Below are positions 16,623 to 25,560 of a DNA stretch of 32,079 nt, piece after piece. The translations under genes were made by a program, and so were the position numbers. Numbering within the stretch: the first letter of the stretch is position 1; the number at the start of each line of letters is the position of its first letter. The notes under the pieces were generated by a model that was not told the DNA's origin, searched no databases, and saw only the letters and a list, made by a program, of their open reading frames with translations. The stretch comes from Oceaniradius stylonematis (GTDB lineage: Bacteria > Pseudomonadota > Alphaproteobacteria > Rhizobiales > Rhizobiaceae). Where the stretch lies: the NCBI RefSeq assembly GCF_003149475.2, contig NZ_QFWV02000009.1, positions 99,960-132,038 on the forward strand, written 5' to 3'.

Positions 16623-17855
16623 ATGGTTCTCAGATTGATGATTTCATTGGTTGCGATTTTCGGCTTGGCGTCGGTCGCCGCGGCGCAGGATCAGATCTGC
16701 GGCGGCATCGGCGACGATGGCGCATGGGCGGGCGGTGATGCGGACATGTCCGACATCGCAACGGCCAGTGCGCCGTTCGATGTGTCGGGCGTCAGCGCGC
16801 GCGGCGAAAACATCGTCACGCTGTTCGCGGTCAGCGAAACGGCGCAGGTGCGTCTTGAGGCGCAGCCGACCGATGGCGGCGACACGGTGATCGAACTGTT
16901 CGGCGATGCGGGCGCGCGCATCCTCACCGACGATGACAGCGGCGAGGGGGCGGGCTCGATGGCCGAGACCGAATTGGCGCCAGGCACCTATTGTCTGGTG
17001 ACGTCGAGCTACAGCGGCAGCGGCCAGACCGCCGACATACGCGTCGGCTTGACCAGCCATGAGCCGATGAGGCCGGGCACCGAAACGTCCGTCAGCCAGG
17101 CCTGCGCGCCCGGCGCCGAAGCGGCCGATCTGCATGACGGTCCGATCGCCGGGCTTTCGGGCGAGGGCCTGTCGGCGACGGCATCGGTTCGGCAGACGCC
17201 GGCCTATCGTTTCACGCTGGCCGAGCCGACGGCGATGACGATCTATGCCGAGGGCACGCCCGCCGATCCCGTGCTGCACCTGTTCGACGGCGACGGCGCG
17301 CTCCTTGGCGAGAACGACGATGCGGACGGCCGCAACGCGCGGCTCGATTTTCCGGCGGCGCTGCCGGCGGGCGATTACTGCATCGGCCTGCGCGCCTTGT
17401 CGGACGAGAACGCGCCGGTGCGCGTCAGCCTCGTGCCGCACAGCGTGGAGGCCGTGCTGTCGCGGCTCTACGCGACGGGAAAGGCCGCGCCGCCCCCCGG
17501 CAGCGATCATCCGGTCATGGCGCTCGGTGCGGCCGATGGCCGGCTGATCGAGGATGTCGTGCTCGACAAGGACGCGGTCTGGCTGCGCTTTTCGGTGCCG
17601 GCGAGCGGCATGATGGTGATCGAGGCGGTGGCGCTCGGCGAGATCGATCCGGCGATCACGCTGTTCGACGAACTGGGCCGGACGATCATGCACAATGACG
17701 ATGTGGGGCAGGGCAACACGGACAGCCTGATCGCCACGCGGATCGCACCGGGCGATTATCTGCTCGCCGTCACGCGGATCGAGGATGGCGTGGCGACGCC
17801 GGTGCGCCTTGCCATCGAGCGGTTCGTGCCCGCCGGCAAGAGCATCGACCGCTAG
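16623..17855 (+). CDS. Secreted protein with three PPC-like beta-sandwich repeats
   Basis: 410 residues. A signal peptide is clear (hydrophobic LMISLVAIFGLASVAAA, cleavage near AQDQ at 22-25). The rest contains three related units of about 110-130 residues, each with an acidic core: DTVIELFGDAGARILTDDDS then ELAPGTYCLV (about 87-126); DPVLHLFDGDGALLGENDDA then ALPAGDYCIGL (215-256); DPAITLFDELGRTIMHNDDV then RIAPGDYLLAV (342-383). This D-x-x-x-x-L-F-D, (N/D)DD, PG-x-Y-x-L pattern is that of bacterial pre-peptidase C-terminal (PPC-like) domains, which are secreted beta-sandwiches. No catalytic domain is visible. AAGGAG upstream supports the ATG at 16623. It lies between the TAXI binding-protein and permease genes on the opposite strand. 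Function unknown; a cell-envelope or extracellular binding role is a guess. Confidence 0.8.
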   Translation: MVLRLMISLVAIFGLASVAAAQDQICGGIGDDGAWAGGDADMSDIATASAPFDVSGVSARGENIVTLFAVSETAQVRLEAQPTDGGDTVIELFGDAGARILTDDDSGEGAGSMAETELAPGTYCLVTSSYSGSGQTADIRVGLTSHEPMRPGTETSVSQACAPGAEAADLHDGPIAGLSGEGLSATASVRQTPAYRFTLAEPTAMTIYAEGTPADPVLHLFDGDGALLGENDDADGRNARLDFPAALPAGDYCIGLRALSDENAPVRVSLVPHSVEAVLSRLYATGKAAPPPGSDHPVMALGAADGRLIEDVVLDKDAVWLRFSVPASGMMVIEAVALGEIDPAITLFDELGRTIMHNDDVGQGNTDSLIATRIAPGDYLLAVTRIEDGVATPVRLAIERFVPAGKSIDR

Positions 17856-17876
17856 GTGCTGCGGCCCATGCAAAGC

Positions 17877-17896
17877 GGGCCGCCCTCGGGCGGCCC
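17877..17896. terminator. GC-rich hairpin between converging genes
   Basis: GGGCCGCC (17877-17884) pairs with GGCGGCCC (17889-17896) around a CTCG loop, between the PPC-repeat gene and the end of the TAXI gene. There is no clear T-tract on either side, so a terminator role is likely from position but not proven. Confidence 0.6.
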
Positions 17897-17919
17897 GGCT
17901 CGCTGGATTGATGTGGACG

Positions 17920-18903
17920 TCAGCCGCCATGGATCATGTCGGCAGGGATGTCCGCGCCGGCATTGTCCGTGAACCATTTGGCCGCACCGGGATGCCATTT
18001 CATCACGGTGTTCTTGGTCCAGTTCTCCGGCAGGGTCGATCGGGCGGCACGGTGAATGTTTACCATCCGCTCATTGTCCGACATGACGACATCGACCACC
18101 GCTTCAACGAAGCTTGCCGGCAGATCGCAATTGGCGATGGCGAAGTTCCACATCGACACCGACCGCGCATCGGCTTCAAGCGTCGTGTAGGTGTCGGCGG
18201 CGATCATGAACTCGGAAACCGGGAAGGCTTCCATGATGGCGGCCTGCTCTTCGGCGGTGAACTCGATGATGTTCACGTCGGTCTGCACTTCAAGCTGGCT
18301 GACCGCGGGGACCGGAACGCCGGCTGCGAACGCGATAACGTCCAGAAGGCCGTCCTGAAGCTGGCCGCCCAGATCCGACCAGCCGCCATTGCGGCGCTCG
18401 AATTCGACGCCGAGCGTTTCCATCATGCGCGGGAAGTAGGTGTCGGATGTCGAGCCGGCGGGACCGAAGCCGATTTTTGCGCCGGCGGGGATGTCGGCTA
18501 TCGATTCGATTCCCGACGACGACAAAGCCGTCACCGAGAAGGGCGTCTGGTACATCGGAAACATCGCGCAGGCATTGGTCATCTCAAGGCCGGGGGCGAT
18601 CGGGTTGGTGCCGCCGATCGATTCGGCGGCCGGCCCCATCGTGGTCATGCCGAACGCCGCTTCGCCGGTGTGCACCAGCGCCATGTTCTGCATCGGGCCG
18701 CCGGTGACTTCGCCGCCGCCGGAGATGCCCAGTTCCTCGGCCACCAGGTTTGCCCAGCCCGAGCCGTACGCAAAATAGGTTCCGCCCTGCGAGGCGGTGC
18801 CGACGGTGAAGCTTTCCGGCCAGCCTTCGCGGTCCTGGGCGAGGGCGCCGGAGGCGGTGACGGCGACGTTCGCAACGGCGGCCATCAAAATTGACAGTTT
18901 CAT
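17920..18903 (-). CDS. TAXI-family TRAP transporter solute-binding protein
   Basis: 327 residues with a Sec signal peptide (MKLSILMAAVANVAVTASGA, cleavage near ALAQD). The mature N-terminus FTVGTASQGGTYFAYGSGWA is the characteristic TAXI start, in which a glycine-rich stretch precedes ligand binding; TTMGPAAESIGG, IGFGPAGSTSDTYF and VIAFAAGVPVPA follow. AGGAGG 6 bases before the ATG at 18903 fixes the start. It delivers a ligand, often a dicarboxylate or related acid, to the fused TRAP permease at 14220-16505. It is the first gene after dctD on the same strand, with a 268-base gap containing a palindrome that could bind DctD. Induction by the DctB/DctD pair is therefore likely. Confidence 0.92.
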   Translation of the reverse strand: MKLSILMAAVANVAVTASGALAQDREGWPESFTVGTASQGGTYFAYGSGWANLVAEELGISGGGEVTGGPMQNMALVHTGEAAFGMTTMGPAAESIGGTNPIAPGLEMTNACAMFPMYQTPFSVTALSSSGIESIADIPAGAKIGFGPAGSTSDTYFPRMMETLGVEFERRNGGWSDLGGQLQDGLLDVIAFAAGVPVPAVSQLEVQTDVNIIEFTAEEQAAIMEAFPVSEFMIAADTYTTLEADARSVSMWNFAIANCDLPASFVEAVVDVVMSDNERMVNIHRAARSTLPENWTKNTVMKWHPGAAKWFTDNAGADIPADMIHGG

Positions 18904-19136
18904 GAATTCCTCCTGTTCGGATCGTTCGGCCGTTCGCGCGGTGTTGCGCGAGCCGGCACCGGGCGGACCGGTCCGTAAGCGATGGTTCCTCCCCACCCGA
19001 GCGCCCGGCTGGCGGGCGCAGACGGGGCATCGGGCATTGAGCGGTCACCATGCAAGGGCGGCGAGCCCGATTGGCGGGGCCGGGCCGGTCGATATTGGGT
19101 CGATGGGCGCCACAGGGGACAATCGGGCGGTGATCG

Positions 19137-19154
19137 TGTGTCGGAAACGACACA
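19137..19154. promoter_or_regulatory. Palindrome upstream of the TAXI gene, candidate DctD enhancer site
   Basis: TGTGTCG (19137-19143) and CGACACA (19148-19154) flank GAAA. It lies about 235 bases upstream of the TAXI start and 18 bases past the dctD stop, a usual distance for a sigma-54 activator site. I found no clean -24/-12 element between it and the gene. Confidence 0.55.
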
Positions 19155-19171
19155 TTGGCTGCAAAAGCCAC

Positions 19172-20536
19172 TCAGATGGCGTCTTCGGTCTCAATGAAGG
19201 CGGCGCGGTCGAGCCCGTACTTCTGCATCTTCTCGTAGAGCGCCTTGCGCGACAGGCCGAGCGCCTCATAGGTCTCCTTCAGGCTGCCGCCATGGGCGGT
19301 CAGGCTTGCCGCGATCAGCGCGCGCTCGAAATCGGCGACCTTGTCGGAAAGGTTGGCCCTGCCTTCAACGGGCGTTGCGCCAACCGCACCGTCGCCGATC
19401 GCCAGATCGAGGCCGAGCGCGAACCGGTCGGCCGCGTTGCGCAGTTCGCGCACATTGCCCGGCCAGGTGCGGGCCGAGACAGCGTTGAGGACCGCGCCTG
19501 GCACGTCGGGAGCGGGCCGCTTGTAGCGGGCAGCCGCCTCGTTGACCAATTGCACGAACAGGCGCGGAATGTCCTCGCGGCGTTCCGTCAGGTCCGGCAC
19601 GCGGAGCGTGACCACATTGAGCCGGTAGAGAAGATCGCTGCGGAACCGGCCCGCCGCGGCTTCGGCCTCGAGATCGGTCTTGCTCGCCGCGACGAACCGG
19701 ACATCGAGTTCCACCGGGTCGTTGGACCCAAGCCGCGTGATCGCGCGGTTCTGGATCGCATGCAGCAGCTTGGCCTGCATCGGCTGCGGCATGCTCTCGA
19801 TCTCGTCGAGGAAGACCGTGCCGCCGCGTGCGTGCTCGAACTTGCCGTAGCGGGCGCGCGTTGCGCCGGGGAAGGCGCCGGCTTCGTGGCCGAACAGTTC
19901 GCTTTCGATCAGCGCCTCGGGCAGGGCGGCGCAATTGATGTGCACGAACGGCCAGTCGCCACGGGCGCTGGCGCGGTGAAGCGCCCGCGCCGCCACTTCC
20001 TTGCCGGTGCCGGTGGCACCGACGATCAGCACATCGGCCTCGGTGGCCGCGATCGCGCGGATCTGGTGGCGCAGGTCCACCATGGCCGCGCTGCGGCCGG
20101 TCAGACGGGCCTCGATGGCGTCGCGGCCGCCCACCTGCGAGCGCAGGGCCCGGTTTTCCAGCGTCAGCCGACGCTTGTCGAGCGCGCGGCGCACCGTCTC
20201 GACCAGCCGGCTGGGCGCGTAAGGCTTTTCAAGGAAGTCGTAGGCGCCCTCGCGCATGCACTGAACGGCCAGTTCCACGTCGCCATGGCCTGTCACCAGA
20301 ATGACGGGAAACTCGGAATCGATTTCCAGCGCCCGGCGCATCAGTTGGATGCCGTCCATGCCCGGCATGCGAATGTCGGTGACCAGAATGCCCGGAAAGT
20401 TGCGGCTGATCCGGGCCAGCGCCTTTTCGGCCTGAGCAAGGCATGTGACGGGCAGGTCGGCAAGTTGCAGCGCCTGTTCGGCGGCGAGGCGCAGATGCTC
20501 CTCGTCATCGACGAAAAGGATGGTCTCGCCGGTCAT
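19172..20536 (-). CDS. dctD: Sigma-54-dependent response regulator, DctD-like
   Basis: 454 residues with the NtrC-type layout. The receiver domain (about 1-120) has phospho-acceptor Asp54 (VTDIRMPGMDG) and Lys104 (FLEKPY). The AAA+ domain (145-375) has Walker A GATGTGKE (173-180) and Walker B VFLDE (241-245). A Fis-type helix-turn-helix is at the end (GGSLKETYEALGLSRKALYE). The sigma-54 contact loop, normally GAFTGA, reads GAFPGA (220-225). DctD proteins activate dicarboxylate uptake genes after phosphorylation by DctB. The start codon overlaps the stop of the sensor gene (ATGA), so the two are co-translated. The TAXI TRAP gene immediately downstream is the most likely target. Confidence 0.92.
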   Translation of the reverse strand: MTGETILFVDDEEHLRLAAEQALQLADLPVTCLAQAEKALARISRNFPGILVTDIRMPGMDGIQLMRRALEIDSEFPVILVTGHGDVELAVQCMREGAYDFLEKPYAPSRLVETVRRALDKRRLTLENRALRSQVGGRDAIEARLTGRSAAMVDLRHQIRAIAATEADVLIVGATGTGKEVAARALHRASARGDWPFVHINCAALPEALIESELFGHEAGAFPGATRARYGKFEHARGGTVFLDEIESMPQPMQAKLLHAIQNRAITRLGSNDPVELDVRFVAASKTDLEAEAAAGRFRSDLLYRLNVVTLRVPDLTERREDIPRLFVQLVNEAAARYKRPAPDVPGAVLNAVSARTWPGNVRELRNAADRFALGLDLAIGDGAVGATPVEGRANLSDKVADFERALIAASLTAHGGSLKETYEALGLSRKALYEKMQKYGLDRAAFIETEDAI

Positions 20537-22410
20537 TCGGCTGCCACCTCATGCGTCATGGGCGCGGTCTTGCCCGGCGCCGCCGCGACCCTGAGGTCGA
20601 TGGTGAAGACCGCGCCGCCGGCCGGGTCGTTGCGCGCTGAGAGCGTGCCGCCGAAATCCTTGACGATGTTGTAGGAGATAGAAAGCCCCAGCCCCAACCC
20701 GTTGCCCGGACCCTTGGTGGTGAAGAACGGGTCGAAAATCTGTCCCAGCATGTCTTCGGTGACGCCGGTGCCGCGATCGCGGATATCGAGCCGGCAAGTG
20801 GTTCGGTCGGCCTCGACGGCGATCCCGATCACGGGTTCGCTCTGGTCCTGCATCGCATCGAGCGCGTTGCTGAGCAGGTTGACGATCACCTGCTGCAGCC
20901 GGACATGGCCGCCCATAACCCATATGTCCCGCTCGGGACGGTCGAAGGAGACGCTCGCGCCGGAAGACTTCAGCCTTGCCTCCATCAGCGCAAGCGCATC
21001 GTCGACGGCATGCATAAGCGGCACCGGCCCGATCTTCTGCTGCGGCCGGCGCGCGAAATTGCGCAGGTGCCGCGAGATCGACGCCATGCGGTCGGCCATC
21101 TGCGAGATCCGGCCGACATTGTCGCGGGCCTCGTCCGTCCGCCCGCGCTGGAGGAAGGCGGCGGCATTGTCGGCATAGGATTTGACTGCGGCCAGCGGCT
21201 GGTTGAATTCATGGCTGAGCGCGGCGGACATCTGGCCGAGCGCGGCCAGCTTGCCCGCCTGCACGAGATCGGCCTGGGTCTTGCGCAATTGCTGTTCGGC
21301 CGCCTTGCGTTCGTCCACTTCGGCCCTGAGCTTGCGGTTGGCCGTGTTCAGATCGGCGGTGCGTTCGGCGACGCGCTGCTCGAGCAGTTCCTGGGTGGCG
21401 CGCTGGGCCTCGATCCGCTCGACGAGCCGGGCGCGGCGCTGGATGAAGATGGCGGCGATCAGGCCGGCAAAGAGGATGACAAGCACGACCATTGCCATCA
21501 CCCAGAGCGCCTGGGTGCGTGCCGGACCGGTGGGCGTCAGGATGGTCACCTGCCATCCGGCTTCGGCGATCGGCGTCGTGCTGGCGACGAAACTCTCCGA
21601 TGCGCCGTCCGCGCCGATGGTCATCAGACCGATCCGGCCGGCGAGCGGCTCGCGCGTGGTGGGCAGTTCGATCACGCGGTCGAGCGGATATTGCCGGTCG
21701 GCTTCGATGCGGCCCAACGCTTCGTCCGACAGCGGCGACAGGGCGCGGAAATGCCATTCGGGCCGGCTGGCCATGAACACCACATCGTTCTGGTCCTTGA
21801 CAATGATGTCATTGTCGCCGGCGCGCCATGCTTCCTCGAACGCATCGACCGTGAACTTGACGGCCACGACGCCGATCGGCGCGCCGGCCTCCATGACCGG
21901 GGCGGCGAAGAAATAGCCGCGTTCGCCCGATGTCGTGCCCAGTGCGAAGTAGCGGCCGATCGTTCCGTCCATCGCCTCGGTGAAATAGGGCCGGTAATAG
22001 AAGGAGCGGCCGACGAAGGAGAGCTCCTTGTGGTGGTTGCTGGCGACCAGCGTCAGCCCGGTCGTGTCCATCAGATAGATGTCGGATGCGCTGACCGCTT
22101 CGGCGGTCTGCTGCAACTCGTCATCGATCCGGTCGCGCAGGGCCGTGTCGTTCGGATTGGCCAGCAATTGCCGCAGGACCGGGCGCTCGGCGACGAGCGC
22201 GGGCAGGGGCTCGTAGCGGCGCAGCGCGCCTTCAAGCCCCTGGACGGCCAGACGCAGCGTCGCTTCGCTGCGTTCGCCGGCGCGCAGCAGGAAGGTGCGC
22301 TCGAGACCGGGCAGTGCGGCAAGGCTGGCCGCCACCGCGCCCAGCACGATGACCGCCAGCCAAGCGGCAGCGTTGGCGCGAACGCCCTTTTGCGTGGCTC
22401 CTCCCCACAT
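20533..22410 (-). CDS. dctB: Sensor histidine kinase, DctB-like
   Basis: 625 residues. An N-terminal membrane helix (about 14-36) and a second one (about 302-324) bracket a periplasmic double-Cache sensor with the DctB-type ligand stretch GRSFYYRPYFTEAM and TTSGERGYFFAAPV. A coiled coil (330-385) leads to the H-box LGQMSAALSHEFNQPLAAVK with phospho-acceptor His400, followed by N-box VNLLSNALDAM, DRGTGV, FDPFFTTK and GLGLGLSI of the ATPase domain. It should sense a C4-dicarboxylate or related acid and phosphorylate the DctD-like partner. No ribosome site precedes the ATG; a strong GGGGAGGAG lies just inside the gene, but no in-frame start follows at a good distance, so the ATG is kept with some doubt. 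The aldehyde dehydrogenase gene ends 54 bases upstream. Confidence 0.92.
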   Translation of the reverse strand: MWGGATQKGVRANAAAWLAVIVLGAVAASLAALPGLERTFLLRAGERSEATLRLAVQGLEGALRRYEPLPALVAERPVLRQLLANPNDTALRDRIDDELQQTAEAVSASDIYLMDTTGLTLVASNHHKELSFVGRSFYYRPYFTEAMDGTIGRYFALGTTSGERGYFFAAPVMEAGAPIGVVAVKFTVDAFEEAWRAGDNDIIVKDQNDVVFMASRPEWHFRALSPLSDEALGRIEADRQYPLDRVIELPTTREPLAGRIGLMTIGADGASESFVASTTPIAEAGWQVTILTPTGPARTQALWVMAMVVLVILFAGLIAAIFIQRRARLVERIEAQRATQELLEQRVAERTADLNTANRKLRAEVDERKAAEQQLRKTQADLVQAGKLAALGQMSAALSHEFNQPLAAVKSYADNAAAFLQRGRTDEARDNVGRISQMADRMASISRHLRNFARRPQQKIGPVPLMHAVDDALALMEARLKSSGASVSFDRPERDIWVMGGHVRLQQVIVNLLSNALDAMQDQSEPVIGIAVEADRTTCRLDIRDRGTGVTEDMLGQIFDPFFTTKGPGNGLGLGLSISYNIVKDFGGTLSARNDPAGGAVFTIDLRVAAAPGKTAPMTHEVAAE

Positions 22411-22464
22411 GGTTCAATTACGGCGTGTGCAAAGGCGCTTGAGAAGATGATTCCGCCGCCATCG

Positions 22465-23919
22465 TTAAGCCGTTTTGATGGCGACGTTTTTCGTCTGCAC
22501 GTAATTCCACAGTGCCTCGCGGCCCTTCTCGCGCCCATAGCCGGACTTGCCGTAGCCGCCAAACGGCGTTTCGACACCGCCAGCATACCATTCATTGACG
22601 AAGACCTGGCCGGCGCGCAGCCGGCTCGCGGCGCGCGTGGCCCGGTCGAGATCGCGGGTGAAGACGCCGGCGACCAAACCGTAATCGGTGCCGTTGGCGA
22701 TCGCGATGGCTTCGTCGTGGCCCGAAAACGGCATCACCGAGAGGACCGGACCGAACACTTCTTCGCGTGCGATGGTCATATCGGGCGTCACGCCGGTCAT
22801 CACGGTCGGTTCCATGAACCAGCCGGGGCGGTTGAGCTTGCGGCCACCCGCTGCCGTCGGCGCGCCCTCGCGTTCTGCGCCCGACACCATGGACACGGCC
22901 CGGTCACGCTGCCTTTCCGAGATCATCGCACCCATGTTGGCGCCGAACTCGCCCCGTTCGATGCCGGGACCAACGGACAGGGAGGCGGCGAGGGCGGTGA
23001 CCCGGTCGATCAGTTCGTCATGGCGCTTTTCGTGGACGATCACGCGGCTCATCGCCGAACAGACCTGGCCGGCATTGAACCAGATGCCCCAGCGCACATC
23101 GTTCATGAACGCGTCGAGATCGGCATCGTCGTGGACGATCGCGGCCGATTTGCCGCCGAGTTCCAGGATGCAGGGCACGATGTTGCGCGCGGCGGCCGTC
23201 GCGATGGCGATGCCGGTCGGCACCGAGCCGGTAAAAACGATCTGGTCGATGCCGGGGTGGGCGCAAAGCGCTGCGCCGGCCTGGCTGCCCAGCCCGCACA
23301 GGATGTTGACCGCGCCGGGCGGAAAGCCTGCCCACTCGGCGGCGCGTGCCAGCCAAGCATTGGTGAGCGGGTCGAGTTCGGGCGTCTTGACCACGCAGGC
23401 ATTGCCGGTGGCAAGCGCAGCGGACAGCGACCGCGCCGTCATCTCAAGCGGATAGTTCCAGGGTATGATCTGGGCAGAGACGCCATAGGGCTCGTGCAGG
23501 GTGAAATCGAGATAGCCGGCGCCGAGCGGGATGGAGCGGCCTTCCACGGTCTCGGCCTGATTGCCGTAATACTCGAAATAGCGGGCGGCCCCCTCCACCT
23601 CGATCCGGGCTTCCCATAGCGGCTTGCCCGCTTCGCGCGTCAGAACCGGTGCGATCTCGTCCAGATGGTCCAGAAGAAAGCGGCCCATGGCCTGAACCAT
23701 GCGACCGCGCTCGACCGGGCGCATGGCGGTGAGCACGCCGCTTTCATGGACGCGGCGCGCCGCCGCGACGGCGCGATCGACATCGGCCTCATCGGCCAGA
23801 GCCTGCTCGGCCAGCGGCTCGCCCGTTGCCGGATCGTCAACGGTGATGCGTCCGGCACCGCCATCGGCCCACTTGCCGTCGATATAGTTGCGCCAGTAGG
23901 CGTCGATCTGCCCGGTCAC
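22465..23919 (-). CDS. NAD(P)-dependent aldehyde dehydrogenase
   Basis: 484 residues, full length for the ALDH superfamily. It resembles betaine-aldehyde, gamma-glutamyl-gamma-aminobutyraldehyde and other broad-range ALDHs. The catalytic cysteine is Cys287 ([11 protein letters not shown]), the general base Glu253 ([10 protein letters not shown]), and the oxyanion Asn is in IPWNYPLEM. It starts with GTG; GGGGAG 6 bases upstream decides the start. It lies between a thiolase gene (141-base gap) and dctB on the same strand and may be part of that transcript. The substrate is not evident; it does not look like the specialised BoxD/PaaZ type, so a semialdehyde step in aromatic breakdown is possible but unproven. 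Confidence 0.9.
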   Translation of the reverse strand: MTGQIDAYWRNYIDGKWADGGAGRITVDDPATGEPLAEQALADEADVDRAVAAARRVHESGVLTAMRPVERGRMVQAMGRFLLDHLDEIAPVLTREAGKPLWEARIEVEGAARYFEYYGNQAETVEGRSIPLGAGYLDFTLHEPYGVSAQIIPWNYPLEMTARSLSAALATGNACVVKTPELDPLTNAWLARAAEWAGFPPGAVNILCGLGSQAGAALCAHPGIDQIVFTGSVPTGIAIATAAARNIVPCILELGGKSAAIVHDDADLDAFMNDVRWGIWFNAGQVCSAMSRVIVHEKRHDELIDRVTALAASLSVGPGIERGEFGANMGAMISERQRDRAVSMVSGAEREGAPTAAGGRKLNRPGWFMEPTVMTGVTPDMTIAREEVFGPVLSVMPFSGHDEAIAIANGTDYGLVAGVFTRDLDRATRAASRLRAGQVFVNEWYAGGVETPFGGYGKSGYGREKGREALWNYVQTKNVAIKTA

Positions 23920-24027
23920 GGCCTGCTCCCCGATGTTCGGGCCACAATGGCCGATCCCGATACCGCCCGCTGGGCAAAAACCGACATTGCGAGCCCGATC
24001 CTGCCCTTGCTGCGCCGCTTTGGCTTT

Positions 24028-24053
24028 CCGGTGGAGCCTGCCGGTGGAGCCTG
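24028..24053. repeat. 13-bp tandem direct repeat
   Basis: CCGGTGGAGCCTG occurs twice, back to back, in the gap between the thiolase stop and the aldehyde dehydrogenase start, ending 7 bases before the thiolase stop codon on the minus strand. It probably arose by slippage; no function is evident. Confidence 0.8.
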
Positions 24054-24060
24054 GAGCGTG

Positions 24061-25272
24061 TCAGACGCGTTCAAGCGCGACGGCGATTCCCTGGCCGACG
24101 CCGATGCACATGGTGGCCAGAGCGCGGCTTGCGCCGCGTTCGACCAGTTCCAGCGCGGCGGTGCCCGTGATGCGCGCGCCCGACATGCCGAGCGGATGGC
24201 CCAGCGCGATCGCGCCGCCATTGGGGTTCACATGGTCGGCGTCGTCGGCAAGGCCGAGTTCGCGCAGAACGGCAAGTCCCTGAGCGGCGAAGGCTTCGTT
24301 GAGCTCGATCACGTCGAAATCGGCAGGCGCCATGCCGAGCCGGGCGCACAGCTTCCTGGTCGCAGGCGCCGGCCCGATGCCCATGATGCGCGGCGGAACG
24401 CCGGCGGTCGCGCCGCCCAGAATGCGGGCGATCGGTGTCAGGCCATGGCGTTTGGCGGCGTCCTCCGAAGCGATGATCAGCGCCGCTGCCCCATCATTGA
24501 CGCCCGAGGCGTTGCCGGCGGTGACCGAGCCGCCTTCGCGGAAGGGCGCCTTGAGCGCGCCGAGCTTTTCGAGGGTGGTCGTGCGGGGATGTTCGTCCGT
24601 GTCGACAACGACCGGATCGCCCTTGCGCTGTGGGATGGTGACCGGCGTGATTTCCTTCGCAAACCGTCCTGATTTGATGGCCCTGGCGGCGCGCTCCTGG
24701 CTCCTGAGGGCGAATGCGTCCTGATCGGCGCGGCTGATCCCGAATTCCTCGGCGACGTTCTCGGCGGTCTCGGGCATCGAATCGATGCCGTACTGGGCCT
24801 TCATCACGGGGTTGACGAAACGCCAGCCGATCGTCGTGTCGTGGACCGCATTGGATCGGGAGAAGGCAGCGTCGGCCTTGGGCATGACGAAGGGCGCACG
24901 CGACATGGATTCGACGCCGCCGGCCACGTAGAGCTCGCCTTCGCCGGCGCGAATCGCGCGCGCAGCGGCGATCACCGCATCCATGCCGGAGCCGCACAGA
25001 CGGTTCATCGTTGTGCCGGGCACGGTCTCGGGCAGGCCGGCCAGAAGCGCCGACATGCGGGCCACGTTGCGATTGTCCTCGCCGGCCTGGTTGGCGCAGC
25101 CATAGACGACATCGTCGACGGTGCCCCAATCCACGGCATCGTGACGCGCCATCAGAACCCTGATCGGCACGGCGCCCAGATCGTCGGCACGGACGGAGGA
25201 CAAGGCCCCGCCATAGCGGCCGATCGGCGTGCGCACATAGCCGCAGATGAAGGCGTCGGTAATGGTTCCCAT
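24061..25272 (-). CDS. pcaF: 3-oxoadipyl-CoA thiolase
   Basis: 403 residues, normal for PcaF/PaaJ thiolases. Catalytic residues are Cys93 ([10 protein letters not shown]), His359 ([10 protein letters not shown]) and Cys389 (MCIGVGQG), with NEAFAAQ also conserved. The N-terminal run [35 protein letters not shown] and [11 protein letters not shown] are diagnostic of the beta-ketoadipyl-CoA subgroup rather than acetoacetyl-CoA thiolases. It cleaves 3-oxoadipyl-CoA to succinyl-CoA and acetyl-CoA, the last step of the beta-ketoadipate, phenylacetate and box benzoate routes. The ATG at 25272 is preceded by GGGGGAG about 10 bases upstream; a longer frame to 25353 is unlikely. The 552-base region upstream holds a PaaR-like TetR operator. 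With the CoA ligase at 29495 it suggests breakdown of an aromatic acid. Confidence 0.94.
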   Translation of the reverse strand: MGTITDAFICGYVRTPIGRYGGALSSVRADDLGAVPIRVLMARHDAVDWGTVDDVVYGCANQAGEDNRNVARMSALLAGLPETVPGTTMNRLCGSGMDAVIAAARAIRAGEGELYVAGGVESMSRAPFVMPKADAAFSRSNAVHDTTIGWRFVNPVMKAQYGIDSMPETAENVAEEFGISRADQDAFALRSQERAARAIKSGRFAKEITPVTIPQRKGDPVVVDTDEHPRTTTLEKLGALKAPFREGGSVTAGNASGVNDGAAALIIASEDAAKRHGLTPIARILGGATAGVPPRIMGIGPAPATRKLCARLGMAPADFDVIELNEAFAAQGLAVLRELGLADDADHVNPNGGAIALGHPLGMSGARITGTAALELVERGASRALATMCIGVGQGIAVALERV

Positions 25273-25560
25273 GTTTTTTCTTCTCCCCCTTGCGGTTCCG
25301 TCGGCCGCCGCAGCCGCTTGTGACTTGCCCCGGTGGCCGGTTTCGTGCCCCATAGGGCATCACATCGGGCGGCTCACCCTTTTCGATCTGCGTTGATGGT
25401 TACAAAAGAACGGCGGATAAGTGCCGCCCAATCGGCGGTATCGGCATCAGCATCGGTGAATGGCATGGATCGCATGATCGGTCTTCCGGGCTCCGGCCGC
25501 CGGCCCGGTATCGCCGGCGAAATCCGGCTAGCATGGTCGGAACCGGAATGCGATATTTTA

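Noticed and set aside
23916-24060. Small open frames in the gap between pcaF and the aldehyde dehydrogenase gene
   Set aside because: They run into known genes in other frames, and the gap contains a tandem repeat and the ribosome site of the dehydrogenase.
25374-25466. 30-codon minus-strand small protein upstream of pcaF
   Set aside because: No convincing ribosome site and no recognised similarity; conservation would be needed to support it.
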